Shown in pieces: positions 50,352 to 61,469 of a stretch of DNA of 64,000 nt. Both the position numbers and the translations under genes were made by a program. Positions within the stretch are counted from its first letter, which is position 1. Every line of letters begins with the position of its first letter. Location: positions 39,574,357-39,638,356 of the forward strand of contig OX328108.1 in NCBI GenBank assembly GCA_946811185.2, given 5' to 3'. The DNA is from Hippopus hippopus. Taxonomy: Eukaryota > Mollusca > Bivalvia > Cardiida > Cardiidae. The notes under the pieces are model-generated. The model ran no database searches. It was not told where the DNA came from and was given only the letters and a program-made list of their open reading frames with translations.

Positions 50352-50422
50352 CATATATACCACAGGGTGTACCAACAGCTCGCACTCTCCCTCGAACTAC
50401 CGGAACAACCCCCGACACACAC
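50352..50422 (-). CDS. Host gene exon: cysteine-containing ectodomain end and WYTLWYIW
   Basis: Acceptor ATTTATAG above 50422 and donor GTAAGT below 50352. The 71-nt exon is 23 codons plus two bases, and those bases complete a Trp codon with the TM exon. It encodes three cysteines (VCVGGCSGSS..., SCWYTLWY) and an aromatic run right before the membrane helix, as in WBP1/VOPP1 proteins. Earlier exons must lie above 50422 or outside the window; I could not find them. Confidence 0.65.
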
Positions 50423-50473
50423 CTATAAATAGAACAAAATAAATATGAACTTTACTTTGACAAAAGGAGATCT

Positions 50474-50688
50474 AACCCCTTAACAAAAGACATAATTTTA
50501 GACTTATCAAAATGGAGAGCATGTGCAGAGGACAAAACAAGTGTGGCTAAGAAATTTAAATTGTTTTTGAAGGGTAAAAACATTGTGGGGAAAACAGAAA
50601 ATTCTCGTTACTGCCATTTTCTCCATTAACCACAATGTTTTCAAAAGCTGTCTTCCTCAGGGTCGTTAAAGTTTGGATTGTGTGGTAC
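50474..50688. repeat. MITE family A copy, eroded
   Basis: CCCTTAACAAAAGACATAAT at one end, CTTCCTCAGGGTCGTTAAAG at the other; the centre has GGAAAACAGAAAATTCTCGT. Confidence 0.6.
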
Positions 50689-50692
50689 AGGA

Positions 50693-50933
50693 TATATAAA
50701 TGCATCCCCGTGGTGCTTTCTACCAGGCAAGTCATCACATAATTATGGATCCATAATATCAATTTTGTCTAACAGCCGGCTGAATCTAGAGGTAGAATGA
50801 TCCCTGGACATACAGGAAATTGACCAATAGCAAAAAGTTTCGACACAGGTCAGCCTGCGCGGACTGCGCAGGCTGACCTGTGTCGATACTTTTTGCAGAT
50901 GCATTAAAACCCCTTTTAAGAGAGCATAGCTCA
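50693..50933 (-). repeat. MITE family B copy
   Basis: The perfect palindrome AAAAAGTTTCGACACAGGTC with its partner is near the right end, so the copy is inverted relative to 44065-44309. Confidence 0.8.
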
Positions 50934-51235
50934 TATTCGTTACAAATGGGAAAATTGTTGATCTGAAAAGCGAGGAATGTTAGGCGACAATTATCTCTTT
51001 CATAGAAAGCAACGCCCTATGAAACTGCAATTTTTTTTTCATCGAGTTTTATCACTCAGTAGAATGATGCACAGTGGTTTTATTCTAAGTGAAGTCCTCA
51101 TTCACATGGTAAGTTGTCAAGCCTTATAATGGACAGTAAACCTTGTCTTAGTGGCCATCCCTATTAAGCGACCAACCAACCTGTCTTTTGCAAAAGTAAT
51201 ACTGAGTTCCATGACCAGTCAAAATATTGAAATGT

Positions 51236-52497
51236 ACGAGGGGTGATCAGAAAGAACGTGGACCAGTGCCGGTATCTGAATATTGTTATAAAAAGCAACT
51301 TGGAGTGTTCACTATTTTTAAAAGTAACCTCCTTTGAGTTCTATGCATGTATTCATTCTTGATTTCGACGCGCGAAGCACGTGTGGGAACGCGTCACGTG
51401 ACGTTACTATGAAGGACCCGGTCGTAGCGAGGGTTAGCTCCTCTCTGCTCTCGTAGTGTATGCCACATAGAAAATATTTCAAAACAGGAACTAGTCAGAG
51501 GTCACATGGAGTCAGGACTAAATTATAAGGAGCGTTGGCAAGTGTTTCTTTGTTTAGTTTTTGCAAAGTTTCCAGTACAAGTGTGGCTTTGTGAGCTAGG
51601 GCGTTATCTTGGTGTAAAGTGACGTCACTCCGCAGGACTTCTGGCTGTGTTTTTCGTATGGTGTTCGTGAAATTTAGTTGAATAATGTGGGCATAAAACT
51701 CAGAAATTGATTGTAGTATGTAAAAATACAACATGATTTAGAAGAAAAACAGGAGAACAGAAATACTTGATGTAGATAACTCTACCAAGTGACTTAGAAA
51801 GGTTGGCTTTACTAGCGGAAGGCGATGTTGGATGTTTCAATACGCTGCTTTGTGTTTAGATTCAGTGTCGGTAAAGTGTACCCATGTTTCATCGCATGTT
51901 ACAATACGATACGTAAAGTTTGACCCCTCTACCCTGATGCGTTCTGAAATTTCTTAACAGATTTCGACCCTAACCCCCATTTTCTCGGGCGTCAGTTGCC
52001 GAGGTAGTCTACCCACATTGTGCAAACACGCGACATTCCAAGACTCTCAGTCAAAATCTCCTGAGTACTTATATATGAAAGGTCAAATGTGTCAGATATT
52101 TTCCTGACAGCATCTCGGCGATCTTGTTTTACATGCTGCTCTACATCCGTTATGATTTTGTCTGTGACTGATGTTGATGGACGACCAGATTTAGGGTCAT
52201 CTTTAACAGTATCGCACCCTTGTCTAAACCGGTCCGATCCATGTACGAATATCAGATTCCTTGAGTGCAGAGTCCCCTTAAACTGTTTCTAAATCGGTTT
52301 TGATTTCCGATAAATACTTTCCAAGTTTGACGCAAAACTTTATGATTACTCTCGGTTGAAATAAAACGTCGTCCGATATTTTGGACCACTAATGCAGTAT
52401 ATGACGTCATTAAAATGACGTCTTACTTTACCTACTTTAATATGACAACATTTGAAAGCGTGAGTCAGTTACCAGATAATTAATGCTCATCTATGCA
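51236..52497 (-). mobile_element. Second copy of the Polinton-inserted mariner, right end missing
   Basis: Left terminus TACGAGGGGTGATCAGAAAG, then about 85-90% the same sequence as 17258-18540 by eye. It breaks at CTCATCTATGCAGA, before the right inverted repeat. A minus-strand fragment (51495-51734) encodes VTLHQDNALAHKATLVLETL and NLVLTPCDL, the mariner signature around the second and third catalytic Asp. Confidence 0.9.
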
Positions 52498-52556
52498 GAA
52501 GGCCTAGTCCGGTAGTATACAACTTCCGTCTTTTTAATATGAGAGTTAGAGACCGT

Positions 52557-52866
52557 AGGCCTAGTCCGGTAGTATACAGGACTTGAGACTAGGTTTTCGC
52601 TGGTTTGAATCCCCAGCCCGGCCAATTCGTTTCCAAGGATTGATGATAATCACTGCAACAGGATTCATTACTCTCTAACCGCTGAGCATTGCTTGGACGA
52701 TTGTTATGTGGGAAAGCAGCCAGTGGTTTTGGAAAGAATATTGTGCGGGCACAGGTCGAAGAAACTCTAGGAAAGCATCGATAGCTGCACTGGCCATCGC
52801 GATATACTAGTAAGTGAAATAATGTTGAAAACGGCGTTAAACACCATACAGTCAGTCAATCAATCA
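52557..52866 (+). repeat. tRNA-derived SINE, full length with tail
   Basis: Head GTCCGGTAGTATACAGGACT, B-box-like GGTTTGAATCC, tail GGCGTTAAACACCATACAGT followed by CAATC units. Confidence 0.75.
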
Positions 52867-52875
52867 ACTGTTATT

Positions 52876-53036
52876 GTTTCGATGATGGTTATGTGGAAAA
52901 GCAGCCAATGGCTTGGGGTAAATATTACGCAAAGTACAGGTCAAAGAAACTCCAGGAAAGCATGGATAGGTTCACTGGTTATCGCGATATCACTGAAATA
53001 ATATTGACAATGGCGTTAAACACCATACAAACAAAC
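52876..53036 (+). repeat. Meta-domain SINE tail, adjacent copy
   Basis: Starts at GTTTCGATGATGGTTATGTG directly after the previous SINE's tail, and ends AACACCATACAAACAAACAG. Confidence 0.7.
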
Positions 53037-53570
53037 AGAAACATGCACTTAATCTCTGTAGACTCTGAAATATTGGACTGGCTTTCTAATCCTATGCACA
53101 GATTATCGAGGGTTCACCGTATTATGGGCAGAAGTTAGAAAGGTTTCACAGTTAACCGTTATTCACCCATAAAACACAAATTCAATGAAACGGAGAATTT
53201 CGAGCCAAAAGAAGAAGCCCAAAATATTGTTCTTTCAAAATCTTTTTCGAAAAAAACTTTCGCTCTATCGAGCAGATTAGATTCATGTCCTTACTTCGCA
53301 TTTTAGTTGATATTTTTCGGCGTAGCTGTATAAGCCGGTTTTTGACCTACTTCTTGTTATTAGTATCGAATGAATAAATAGTAATTTGCGATTGGTGGGC
53401 ATGGGCCTCTACGGCACTTTGCCTTGTCTATTTGCAGGCTTATTTAAGATACCATTACACAAGGATTGTTACCGTAGAGATACCCAGCTATGCATGATAA
53501 ATATTCACGCCCTAGCAAATGGATACGATAGGGGATAATTTTTTTTTCTTGTGCCAGTTGGTTATAATAT

Positions 53571-53815
53571 ATGAGACATGATCTGTGAAAAGGGGGCTTA
53601 ATGCATCTGCATAATATATCGACTCAGGTCTGCGCAGGCTGACCTGGGCCGAAACTTTTTGCTATTGGTCAATGTTATGCATGTCAAAGGACCAGTCTAC
53701 CCCAATGATTCCATTGGTTGTCAGACAAAAGGAACTTTATGAGTCCATAATTATGTGATGGCTTGCTTGGTACAATTCATCACGGAGATGCATTAAGCCC
53801 CCTTCTGCCAGATCA
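53571..53815 (+). repeat. MITE family B copy
   Basis: GACATGATCTGTGAAAAGGG to CCCTTCTGCCAGATCATTG; the central palindrome has lost part of one arm. Confidence 0.7.
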
Positions 53816-53999
53816 TTGTGCATTACCCTAAAACCCTATACTGTACAGTCTACATGTTTTTTTTTTTCAATACACATCATTTTGATTTTTGGTTAGGGTT
53901 AGGGTTTAGTTTTTTCGATAAAATGGGCCCAGTGTTTCCTTGTGCGGCGCTGCTCTGCGTTTAGAACGTCAGATTAAAGGTCTCATATGGTCTTTTGTA

Positions 54000-54560
54000 G
54001 CCTGGGTTCCTGTCCGTTCCTTGTTTTTGCTTTTCTAAAATGTTTGCCTCTCTGTCTGTTTGTGTGTGAAGTCTGTGTAGAGCTAGTCTTGTAAGATATA
54101 TTTTAGCGGACCCATAAAATGTTTTTCTTTCTTTCTGTCTGTGTGTGAATTCTATCTGCAGCTAGTCTTGTAAGATTATATTTTAGCGGACCTATTTAAT
54201 GTTTGTCTTTCTGTCTGTCTGTGTTTGTGTTTCTGTTTGTCTGTCTTTATGTGTTTGTCTGCCTGTATAAGATGTGTATGTAGTATACTAGTCTATCCCA
54301 CAGATAGATATAAATGTATAGCTTGTGTTTGTATTTATAAGGGGACACTTACACCGCCTTGCTATAGAGCTAGCTGGGACTTGGAGGTCCAGGGTTCAAT
54401 CCCCGCCTAAGGAGGCTGTTACATAGACTAGTATACTACATTAGCGTGATTGTCTGTCTGTCTGTCAGTTTGTCTGTCTGTCTGTTTGTGTTTTTCTGTC
54501 TGTGTTTGCGTTCTGCCTGTATGTGTCTGTGAAGGTGATTGTCTCTGTGTGTGTGTTTCC
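54000..54560 (+). repeat. (TCTG)n-rich region with embedded inverted repeat
   Basis: Long stretch dominated by TCTG, TTTG and TGTG units, interrupted by a segment bounded by GTAGTATACTAGTCTATCC (about 54276) and ACATAGACTAGTATACTAC (to about 54441), which are inverted relative to each other and enclose a tRNA-B-box-like GGGTTCAATCCCC. Confidence 0.7.
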
Positions 54561-54880
54561 GAAAGTCAGCCTGTCAGTCTGTGTGTCCGGATTTCTGCCC
54601 ATCTATGAAACATTTGCGCTTTACTGTCATTGACTGTTACACCATCTTCAGACATCTCCTTCCTTCCCTTCCCCCCCCCCCCCCCCCCCACACACACACC
54701 CATGTATAGGGTCCAAGCATTGAAAAAATCCAATATTATATATGGATACCCGAAATGTAAATGTGTAATACGGAATATATATGAAAACATTCTGGTAAAA
54801 GTGCTAGTTGCTTCTTTTGGCATTTTGTATTCAAAAGTGGTCTGCTGCAATACTCAAACGATCGTCTGCTTCAGGACATA

Positions 54881-55501
54881 CTCAGTTCCATAAATAAGTG
54901 TGCACTTAATTTTCTTTTATTTCTCGTCGCATGTTTTACTGAAGACCAACAAATTTGGTATCATACTTTAGTTCAGAGTCTGTAGAAAATGCCAGGCTAA
55001 TCAGATTTTGACTAACAGAAAGTTTAAGTTAGGTTTTTGCAGTTTAAATGAAGGTGGTACTAAAATCAAAGTTGCAAAAGTACTCAAAGACTAAGGTAAC
55101 ATTAAAGTTAGGTTTTGGCCACCGCTCTCGTTCAGGAATGGAATAACATTCCTGATGCAATGATTTTACGTTATGTAAGGTCTATGCGACGTCGAATAAT
55201 TGCCTGTATCGACAGCAGAGGTGGCCATACAAGATATTGATTGAAAAATTACAAGAACTTTAAGAAAAACCTAACTTTAATGTTACCTTAGTCTTTGAGT
55301 ACTTTTGCAACTTTGGTTTTAGTACCACCTTCATTTAAGCTGCAAAAACCTAACTTAAACTTTCTGTTAGTCATAATCTGATTAGCCTGGCATTTTCTAC
55401 AGACTCTGAACTAAAGTATGATACCAAATCTGTTGGTCTTCAATAAAACATGCGACGAGAAATAAAAGAAAATTAAGTGCACACTTATTTATGGAACTGA
55501 G
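54881..55501 (+). mobile_element. Tc1-type relic with 236-bp inverted termini
   Basis: Arms 54881-55116 and 55266-55501 are equal in length and nearly identical when inverted, beginning CTCAGTTCCATAAATAAGTG. TA flanks both sides (54879-54880, 55502-55503). Between the arms only the C-terminal end of a Tc1 transposase remains. Confidence 0.9.
55133..55240 (+). pseudogene. Tc1 transposase C-terminal fragment
   Basis: 35 codons and a stop: QEWNNIPDAMILRYVRSMRR and then ACIDSRGGHTRY, the standard end of Tc1-family transposases (the RGGHTRY terminus). It is preceded in frame by ALV; everything upstream, including the DDE residues, is gone. Confidence 0.88.
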
Positions 55502-55774
55502 TATATGTTTATAAAAGTATTAGACTTTTTTTCTAAACAACAAATAGTTATATGTGTAACAAACAACTTATAGACTACAAAAAGCAAGGGCAGTTGCTTT
55601 ATGCAAACGAACTTACTGTGACCTTTTAAATGTAATTTCTATTGAAATCACATATTGATTTAGGAAAAGTAAAAGCGGATAAACGTTTATTTGACATGTT
55701 CCTTGTGACAAGTATTGGGCAAACATGACAGCTAAAAATAGATACGCAGTTTAAACGATACGGATTTCGGACAT

Positions 55775-56003
55775 TTAACACTTTACCAAACGATCCCTGG
55801 CTTTAACGACCCAGAGGAAGAAGCGTTCTGAAAACACTGTGGGAAAAGGAGAAAATGCTGGTAACCAGCATTTTCTCCTTTTTCCACAATGTTTTCTACT
55901 CTTCCAAAGTCAAGTTTCAATTTTTGACTCAAGATTATTTTGTCGTCTGCAAATGCTTTCAATTTGGACAAGTCTAAAATTTTGTCGTTTGGTTATGAGT
56001 TAA
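55775..56003. repeat. MITE family A copy, complete
   Basis: TTAA at both ends; the centre GTGGGAAAAGGAGAAAATGC mirrors GCATTTTCTCCTTTTTCCAC. Confidence 0.8.
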
Positions 56004-56044
56004 CGCTTTTCCAGACGGACAAAATTTTAGACTGGTCCACAATG

Positions 56045-56310
56045 AAAGCAGTCGTGCTCTGTGAGAAGGGGGCTTAATGCATCTGCGAAAAAATATCGAT
56101 CCAGGTCAGCCTGCGCAGTCCGCCCAGGCTGACCTGGGCCGAAACTTTTCGCTTTTGGTCAATTTTCTGTTTGTCAAAGGACCAATCTACCTCATGATTA
56201 AGTCGCTTATTGAGAAAAGTGGCTCCTTTGGATCCATAATTATGTGATGACTTGGGCTAGTAGCGTGTAAACGGAGATGCATTAAGCCCCCTTTTGCCAG
56301 GGCACGGCTC
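56045..56310 (+). repeat. MITE family B copy
   Basis: GTGCTCTGTGAGAAGGGGGC to CCTTTTGCCAGGGCACGGCT; palindrome arms CCAGGTCAGCCTGCG and GGCTGACCTGG. Confidence 0.75.
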
Positions 56311-56456
56311 AATTTTATGCAAATTAATGGGATTTCTCTTTGAATGAGTCGAAAGCATTTTGGGAAATGGTGAAATGTTGATTTACCGGCAATGTGTCCA
56401 AAAGCTTATTTTCTCAGGGTCGTTTAGTAAAGGATTAAACCGTTAGAATGTCAAAT

Positions 56457-56648
56457 ACATGAGCCATGTTCTGTGAAAAGGGGACTTAAAACATCTGCAA
56501 CGAAACTTTTTGTAAATTTTCTGCATGTCTAAGGACCATTCTATCTTTATATCCAGTCACTTGCCAGACTAAGTGGATTTTATGATGACTTGCTCGGCAT
56601 CATGCACCACGGAGATCTATTAAGCCACCTTTTGCCAGAGCATGGTTC
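56457..56648 (+). repeat. MITE family B copy lacking its palindrome
   Basis: Both termini present (GAGCCATGTTCTGTGAAAAG and CCTTTTGCCAGAGCATGG), but the GTATCGACC...GGTCGA palindrome is deleted to CGAAACTTTTTG. Confidence 0.7.
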
Positions 56649-56989
56649 AATTATAAATTAGTCACGTTTTCTATCAATAAAAAAAAATAGATTCTATTTT
56701 AGTCTGAATATCTCAAACAATACCGGAAATTGTGTATCTAAGATTAGACTGCATTGTGATAATAATCTAAACTGTAGCTTACACAAACACAGTTGAATTT
56801 GTACTTCACATCCTGCTGTAGCTCTCAATCCGATAAACATAAAAAAATCAAAGTGCTGTCAGCACTGTAACCAGTCGACACTGAACAACCACACACTGAT
56901 TTGAAAATCATTAATCAAATGGTAATTGTTTGAACTATTTGTGGGAAAAAGAAGCCCTTGCAAAACCATTAGCTCTTAGGATTTTGCAT

Positions 56990-57400
56990 GGCTCAGTGCT
57001 GTCGGTGAAGGATTCAAAACCTGGAGTCCTGATGTTCGATCCTCACTTGTAGCACTGGATTATACGTGGAAGTGTCCTTAAGCAAGACACTTCAGAGGCC
57101 TTGCTTGGAATAGGTGAAACCCAGGGTCCGTGTTACTAACTATTCTTAAGAACTCTTCCAGTCCTATTCTCCAATTTTTTCTAATTTTGAAAATAACAAA
57201 ACTTCTTATTGGCTAAATCAAATGGTTTAGCCAATCATAAGTTGTGTTACGTTCAAGTTTAGAAAATTTGGGGAATAAGACCAAGAGCGTTCTTGAGAAT
57301 GGTTGCCATACGGACTAGGGACATACCTGAATAAGTAAACTGTCGGCGATTAATGAATAAAATAATGTTGAAAGTGGCGTAATTAATCAATCAATGAAGA
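56990..57400 (+). repeat. SINE interrupted by palindromic MITE D (57128-57318)
   Basis: The tRNA-like head (TGGCTCAGTGCTGTCGGTGA, B-box-like TGTTCGATCC) and the tail (AATAATGTTGAAAGTGGCGT) are separated by an almost fully inverted-repeat insert starting TACTAACTATTCTTAAGAAC and ending GTTCTTGAGAATGGTTGCCA. Confidence 0.75.
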
Positions 57401-57521
57401 ATGAACTACATTATGGTAACTGCTTACACAGCAATTGTACAAAGATCAGACTACTCGTTCTGTGCAGTCTGACCTTGATCTTTGTCATCTACAAAAGCAG
57501 TGAAAGTGTCAAGAAATGAAA

Positions 57522-57553
57522 TAACCCCCCCCCCCCCCCCAAAAAAAAAAAAA
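57522..57553. repeat. Poly-C/poly-A tract
   Basis: About 17 C followed by about 14 A. Confidence 0.9.
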
Positions 57554-58171
57554 ACTCCTCCGTGAATTCGTTCATATATCCCACTGTTTTTAAGATGTTG
57601 TGGACCACGTCACCGCCTAAAACGTAAATGTGTACGGAATATCATGTTGTAGTAACTGTTTTGGTGCTTTTATTTGATTCCAGCAGCTTGAGAAAATTTG
57701 ATAACGCGCAACACCGAAGGTCGAGTTAGATGTCATTTTTTTCTTACGCAGAGAGAAGCAAATACAAGCATCAGGAAAGTTACTACAACATAAATTCCTT
57801 CTATCATATACCTACAACTTTCAATAACATATTATAGAGCAATTTTTGACATTTTATTAAAAAACGGTAAACAAAATAAAATAAAAAAAAAATACTGCTT
57901 TAGTGGTTTGTGACTTCGTTTTTATGATTGGCGGATGAATATTTTATGGCGTTGTATTTTGACCAATAAAATCGTTGATCAATATGTACGTATTCCGCGC
58001 GCGAGATATGTCTTCAAGCTCAACTCAGCTGAGCATGAAATTTCAAAGTTGTGTAAATGTAAATCGATAGACCTTACGAAGCAACTTCTGAACTTGAGGT
58101 TTTCTTTGTTTGTGTCAATTAAATCGAAGGCTTGATATCAGATTTTCGTTCAGTTTTCTTGAAGATTGTTT

Positions 58172-58415
58172 GTTTGTTGATTGATTGAATGGTGTTTTAC
58201 GCCGCTTTCAACATTATTTCAGTCATATCACGGCGACAGCTCACATATTCATGTTTTCCCGGGTTCTACCAGTACTAGGCTGGTGCTCTGAGGTGTCTTG
58301 CTCAAGGATACTCCCAGGAAAGATCCAGTGGATCCAGTGCGGCTTGAGCCCGGGGCCTCCAGGTTACGAGTCCCACGTTTTGCCACTGAGCCACGCACGA
58401 CCCCTACCATCTTTA
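58172..58415 (-). repeat. tRNA-derived Meta-domain SINE, full length
   Basis: Reverse copy from GATTGATTGAATGGTGTTTT through TTGAGCCCGGGGCCTCCAGG to CCACTGAGCCACGC; the head on the minus strand reads GTGGCTCAGTGG. Confidence 0.85.
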
Positions 58416-58639
58416 AGCATAAATGATAGTTCAAGTCTGAGCACCAACTCAGTTGAGAACGGACACAAGTTTTATAAGCATCGGCTCCAATCTACGACTT
58501 CTGTAGCAACCTGTAGACTATTAGTGTGCGTCTGATTTTAGTAAGAAATTTTGATACGAGAAAACAAAAAAACAATTTAGGCATATTTAAAATAGTTCTA
58601 CGGTAGAATTATAATCAGTACACACATGCACTTAGCCCT

Positions 58640-58840
58640 TGGTCTGCTTAATAAGTGAAATGAAACTTTCCAGCCGATAGTATAAACCTATATATTGCTA
58701 TTTCTAAGTTATTTTTTGGGGGAAAATATCTCTTGATCTGACAGTGTAGACCAAAGATCAGACTGCACATTCTGTGCAGTCTGATCTTGATCTACACTGT
58801 CTGCAAAATGTCCTCTAGTCGCGCTTAGCAGAATTTAATA
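58640..58840. repeat. MITE family C copy
   Basis: Left arm CTTTCCAGCCGATAGTATAA, perfect core CAGACTGCACATTCTGTGCAGTCTG, right arm GTCGCGCTTAGCAG. Confidence 0.75.
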
Positions 58841-58966
58841 CGGGAACCTGTCCTCGTCTCTACCTGCAATCAAAGGATTAAAAAATACGTCAGATAGAAA
58901 TTCAATAATCACTGGTAAATTCAATAAACGTGAGCTATCTTCTTAATGTATAAGCCGCTTAAAAAT

Positions 58967-59224
58967 GAGCCCTGCTCTGTGAAAATGGGGCTTAATGCAT
59001 CTGCAAAAAGTATCGACCCAAGTCAGCCTGCGTAGTACGCGCAGGCTGACCTGGGCCGAAACCTTTTGCTATTGGTCAATTTTCTGTATGTCCAAGGACC
59101 AGTTTACCGCATGATTCAGTCAGTTGATAGAAAAAATGGACTTAATGAGTTATAATCATATGATGACTTGCTTGGTATCATGCATCACGAAGATACATTA
59201 GGCCCCCTTTTGTCGTAGCATGGC
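58967..59224 (+). repeat. MITE family B copy
   Basis: GAGCCCTGCTCTGTGAAAAT to CCCTTTTGTCGTAGCATGGC. Confidence 0.75.
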
Positions 59225-59359
59225 TAAAATACTTCTGCTGTCTAGATCTAGCGACAGACGAGCACCTGGTTTTTCCTGTTGTCCTTCCATAGTTCGATAA
59301 TGTAGGATCAATGCCACGGGGTATTTTTATCTGCATAAGTGTAGTTTAATGCCGTGTTC

Positions 59360-59573
59360 CCGAATTCAGGATTGATGATAGTTATGCAACAGGATTCTTT
59401 CCTCTCTCACCGTTGACCATTGTTTCGCCGCTGGTTATGTGGGAAAGCAGCCAGTGGCTTAGAAAGAAAATTGTGCGGAGTATTGGTAAAAGGAACATCA
59501 GAAAAGCATGGATATGTGCACTGGCCGCCGCGATATAACTGAAATACTGTTGAAAACTGCGTTGAACACCATG

Positions 59574-59608
<35 letters not shown>

Positions 59609-59648
59609 CCAACCAACCAACCAACCAACCAACCAACCAACCAATCAA
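59360..59648 (+). repeat. Meta-domain SINE with AATC then AACC tail
   Basis: TATGTGGGAAAGCAGCCAGT and GGCCGCCGCGATATAACTGA. The tail is AATC units (59575-59606) changing to AACC units up to 59644. The tRNA head is missing. Confidence 0.85.
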
Positions 59649-60004
59649 TTGCAAAGGTGGATGTTTAAAAAAACAACAGTTGACCGTCGCTGTGGGGAAA
59701 AAAAAAGTTTCGAACCCAGTCTGTCAGATCCTACATATATAACTTTTTGACCAATATTGCGATGTACGAGTTGGATACTCTTATCTTGGTCTTTTTGTGT
59801 TAAACCTAAAGCGCCTTTCACAACTGTACTTGCCTTCGCGGCCATTGTAGATCAAGATCAAACGGCAAAACATGCAGTTTGATCTATGATCTATACTGTC
59901 CGCTTTGCTGAAACACAGCAACCTTGAAAGTGCAAGTTTATTTAGTTTCTTTTTTTTTGACCGAAAACGTTTGATGGGTCCATTCAGCGCTCTAAAGGTG
60001 TAAA

Positions 60005-60229
60005 TCTTTACCACACAATCTCGGGTTTTAACTCACCCGAGGAAAAGGACTATTGAAAACATTGTGGGAAAAGGAGAAATGCTGGTAACAAGCATTTTCT
60101 CCTTTTCCCGCAATGTTTTTTTTCCCTTTTAAAGAAAACATTCCTATGTTTGAGCAAAATTTATTTTGTCGTCTGCAAATGCGTTCAATTTGGGTAAGTC
60201 TAAAATTTTGTAGTTTGGTACAGAGTTAA
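60005..60229. repeat. MITE family A copy
   Basis: GTGGGAAAAGGAGAAATGCT mirrors AGCATTTTCTCCTTTTCCCG; right terminus GTTTGGTACAGAGTTAA. Confidence 0.7.
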
Positions 60230-60379
60230 TGGTTCAAACAATGAGACAACGCGCAACACAATGGTTTATAACATTAAGCTGGAGATAAGTAGCATTGATA
60301 TCATTAGCAAAAGCCGTGGGATGGAACTGAACTCTGATTTTCCGGTCGATGCTCGGAAAACACTCCTATAATCGGTGTT

Positions 60380-60632
60380 TGAGCCATGCTCTGTGAAAAG
60401 GGGGCTTAATGCATATACAAAAGGTATCGACCCAGTTCAGCCTACGCAGTCCGCGCAGGCTGATCTTGGCCGAAACCTTTTGCTATTGGTCAATTTTCTG
60501 CGGCTGAAAGGACCAGTGTACCTCATGATTCAATCGGTTGTTAGATACAAAATGGATTTTATGGATCAATAAAACTGTGATGACTTGCTTGGTATGATGC
60601 ATCGCGGAGATGCATTAAGTCCCCTTTTCACA
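60380..60632 (+). repeat. MITE family B copy
   Basis: GAGCCATGCTCTGTGAAAAG at the left; a TGCATTAAGTCCCCTTTTCACAGAG-type right end. Confidence 0.75.
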
Positions 60633-60639
60633 GAGAGGT

Positions 60640-61240
60640 TGCTCATATAGAATTAATCTAATAAGGTCTTTGAACGCTGCATGTTAACTTTTTTCAGGGC
60701 GAAACACTCAAAATACATAAACGTCGACCTCCATTGACGTCTGAAAATATAATCCACGGAAACTCAGAAAGATTTTTGTCTCTATCAAAGGGGACGGTAA
60801 GCAACCAGTGGCATAGAAGCGTAGAGCAGTTGTTAACTGTATTAACAACGTATATCACAATTTTTTCTAACGGACAGATTTTTTTAAAACTTTGCACATA
60901 CAAAGCTCATCATGTCTCTAGGAGATTACAGTAAAAAGCGATATGGGTCACCGTGCTTGTTTCTGAGAAAGTTGCCCTTGAAAAAAGTAACAGTTCACAG
61001 ATCCATTTTTTTCTCTTTATTAATACTACCCAAAGAAAGTGCTACCTGTTTCAGTGCACCAATAGTATTACCATATGTGCAAAAAATACATAAGAGCACT
61101 TTTGATTTACTATCGGGAACATTTGTGATATATGTCGTTCAGTATGGCAAAATTGCACGTCCTCTGCTGGTGGGATGTTGTAGCTCATCTGTTATTGTCT
61201 CTGGCAGATCTAAAATGCATTCTCAGTCTGCTTTATCTGT
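60640..61240. other. No gene called; possible repeat
   Basis: Contains two longish open frames on the plus strand (60734-60934 and 60912-61247) with an acceptor-like TTTTTTCAG at 60689-60697, but no recognisable domain and codon use no better than the background. Probably a dispersed repeat. Confidence 0.4.
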
Positions 61241-61241
61241 A

Positions 61242-61460
61242 CATTGATATAAAATCCCCTGGTCTTTTAATCGATTGGATCATGAGGTAGAATGGTCCTT
61301 GGACATGAAGAAAAATGACCAAAAGCAAAAAGTTTCGACCCATGTCAGCCTGCGCGGACTGCGCAGGCTGACATGGGTCGAAGCTTTTTGCTATTTGTAA
61401 ATTTTCTGCATGTCCAAGCACCATGCAGATGCATTTAAACCCTCTTTTCACAGTGCATGG
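61242..61460 (-). repeat. MITE family B copy
   Basis: Perfect palindrome TTTCGACCCATGTCAGCCTG and its mirror; right end CCTCTTTTCACAGTGCATGG. The left terminus is eroded. Confidence 0.75.
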
Positions 61461-61469
61461 CTCTCATAT

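Noticed and set aside
53893..53912. TTAGGG telomere-like repeat
   Set aside because: Only about two and a half units; too short to mean anything.
57935..58135. 66-aa plus-strand ORF near 58 kb as a host first exon
   Set aside because: No signal peptide, domain or splice donor that fits the host gene's strand or phase.
60698..60796. A possible plus-strand exon with TTTTTTCAG acceptor and GTAAGC donor, open for 33 codons
   Set aside because: No partner exon, no domain, and the surrounding sequence resembles a dispersed repeat; the splice-like ends may be chance.
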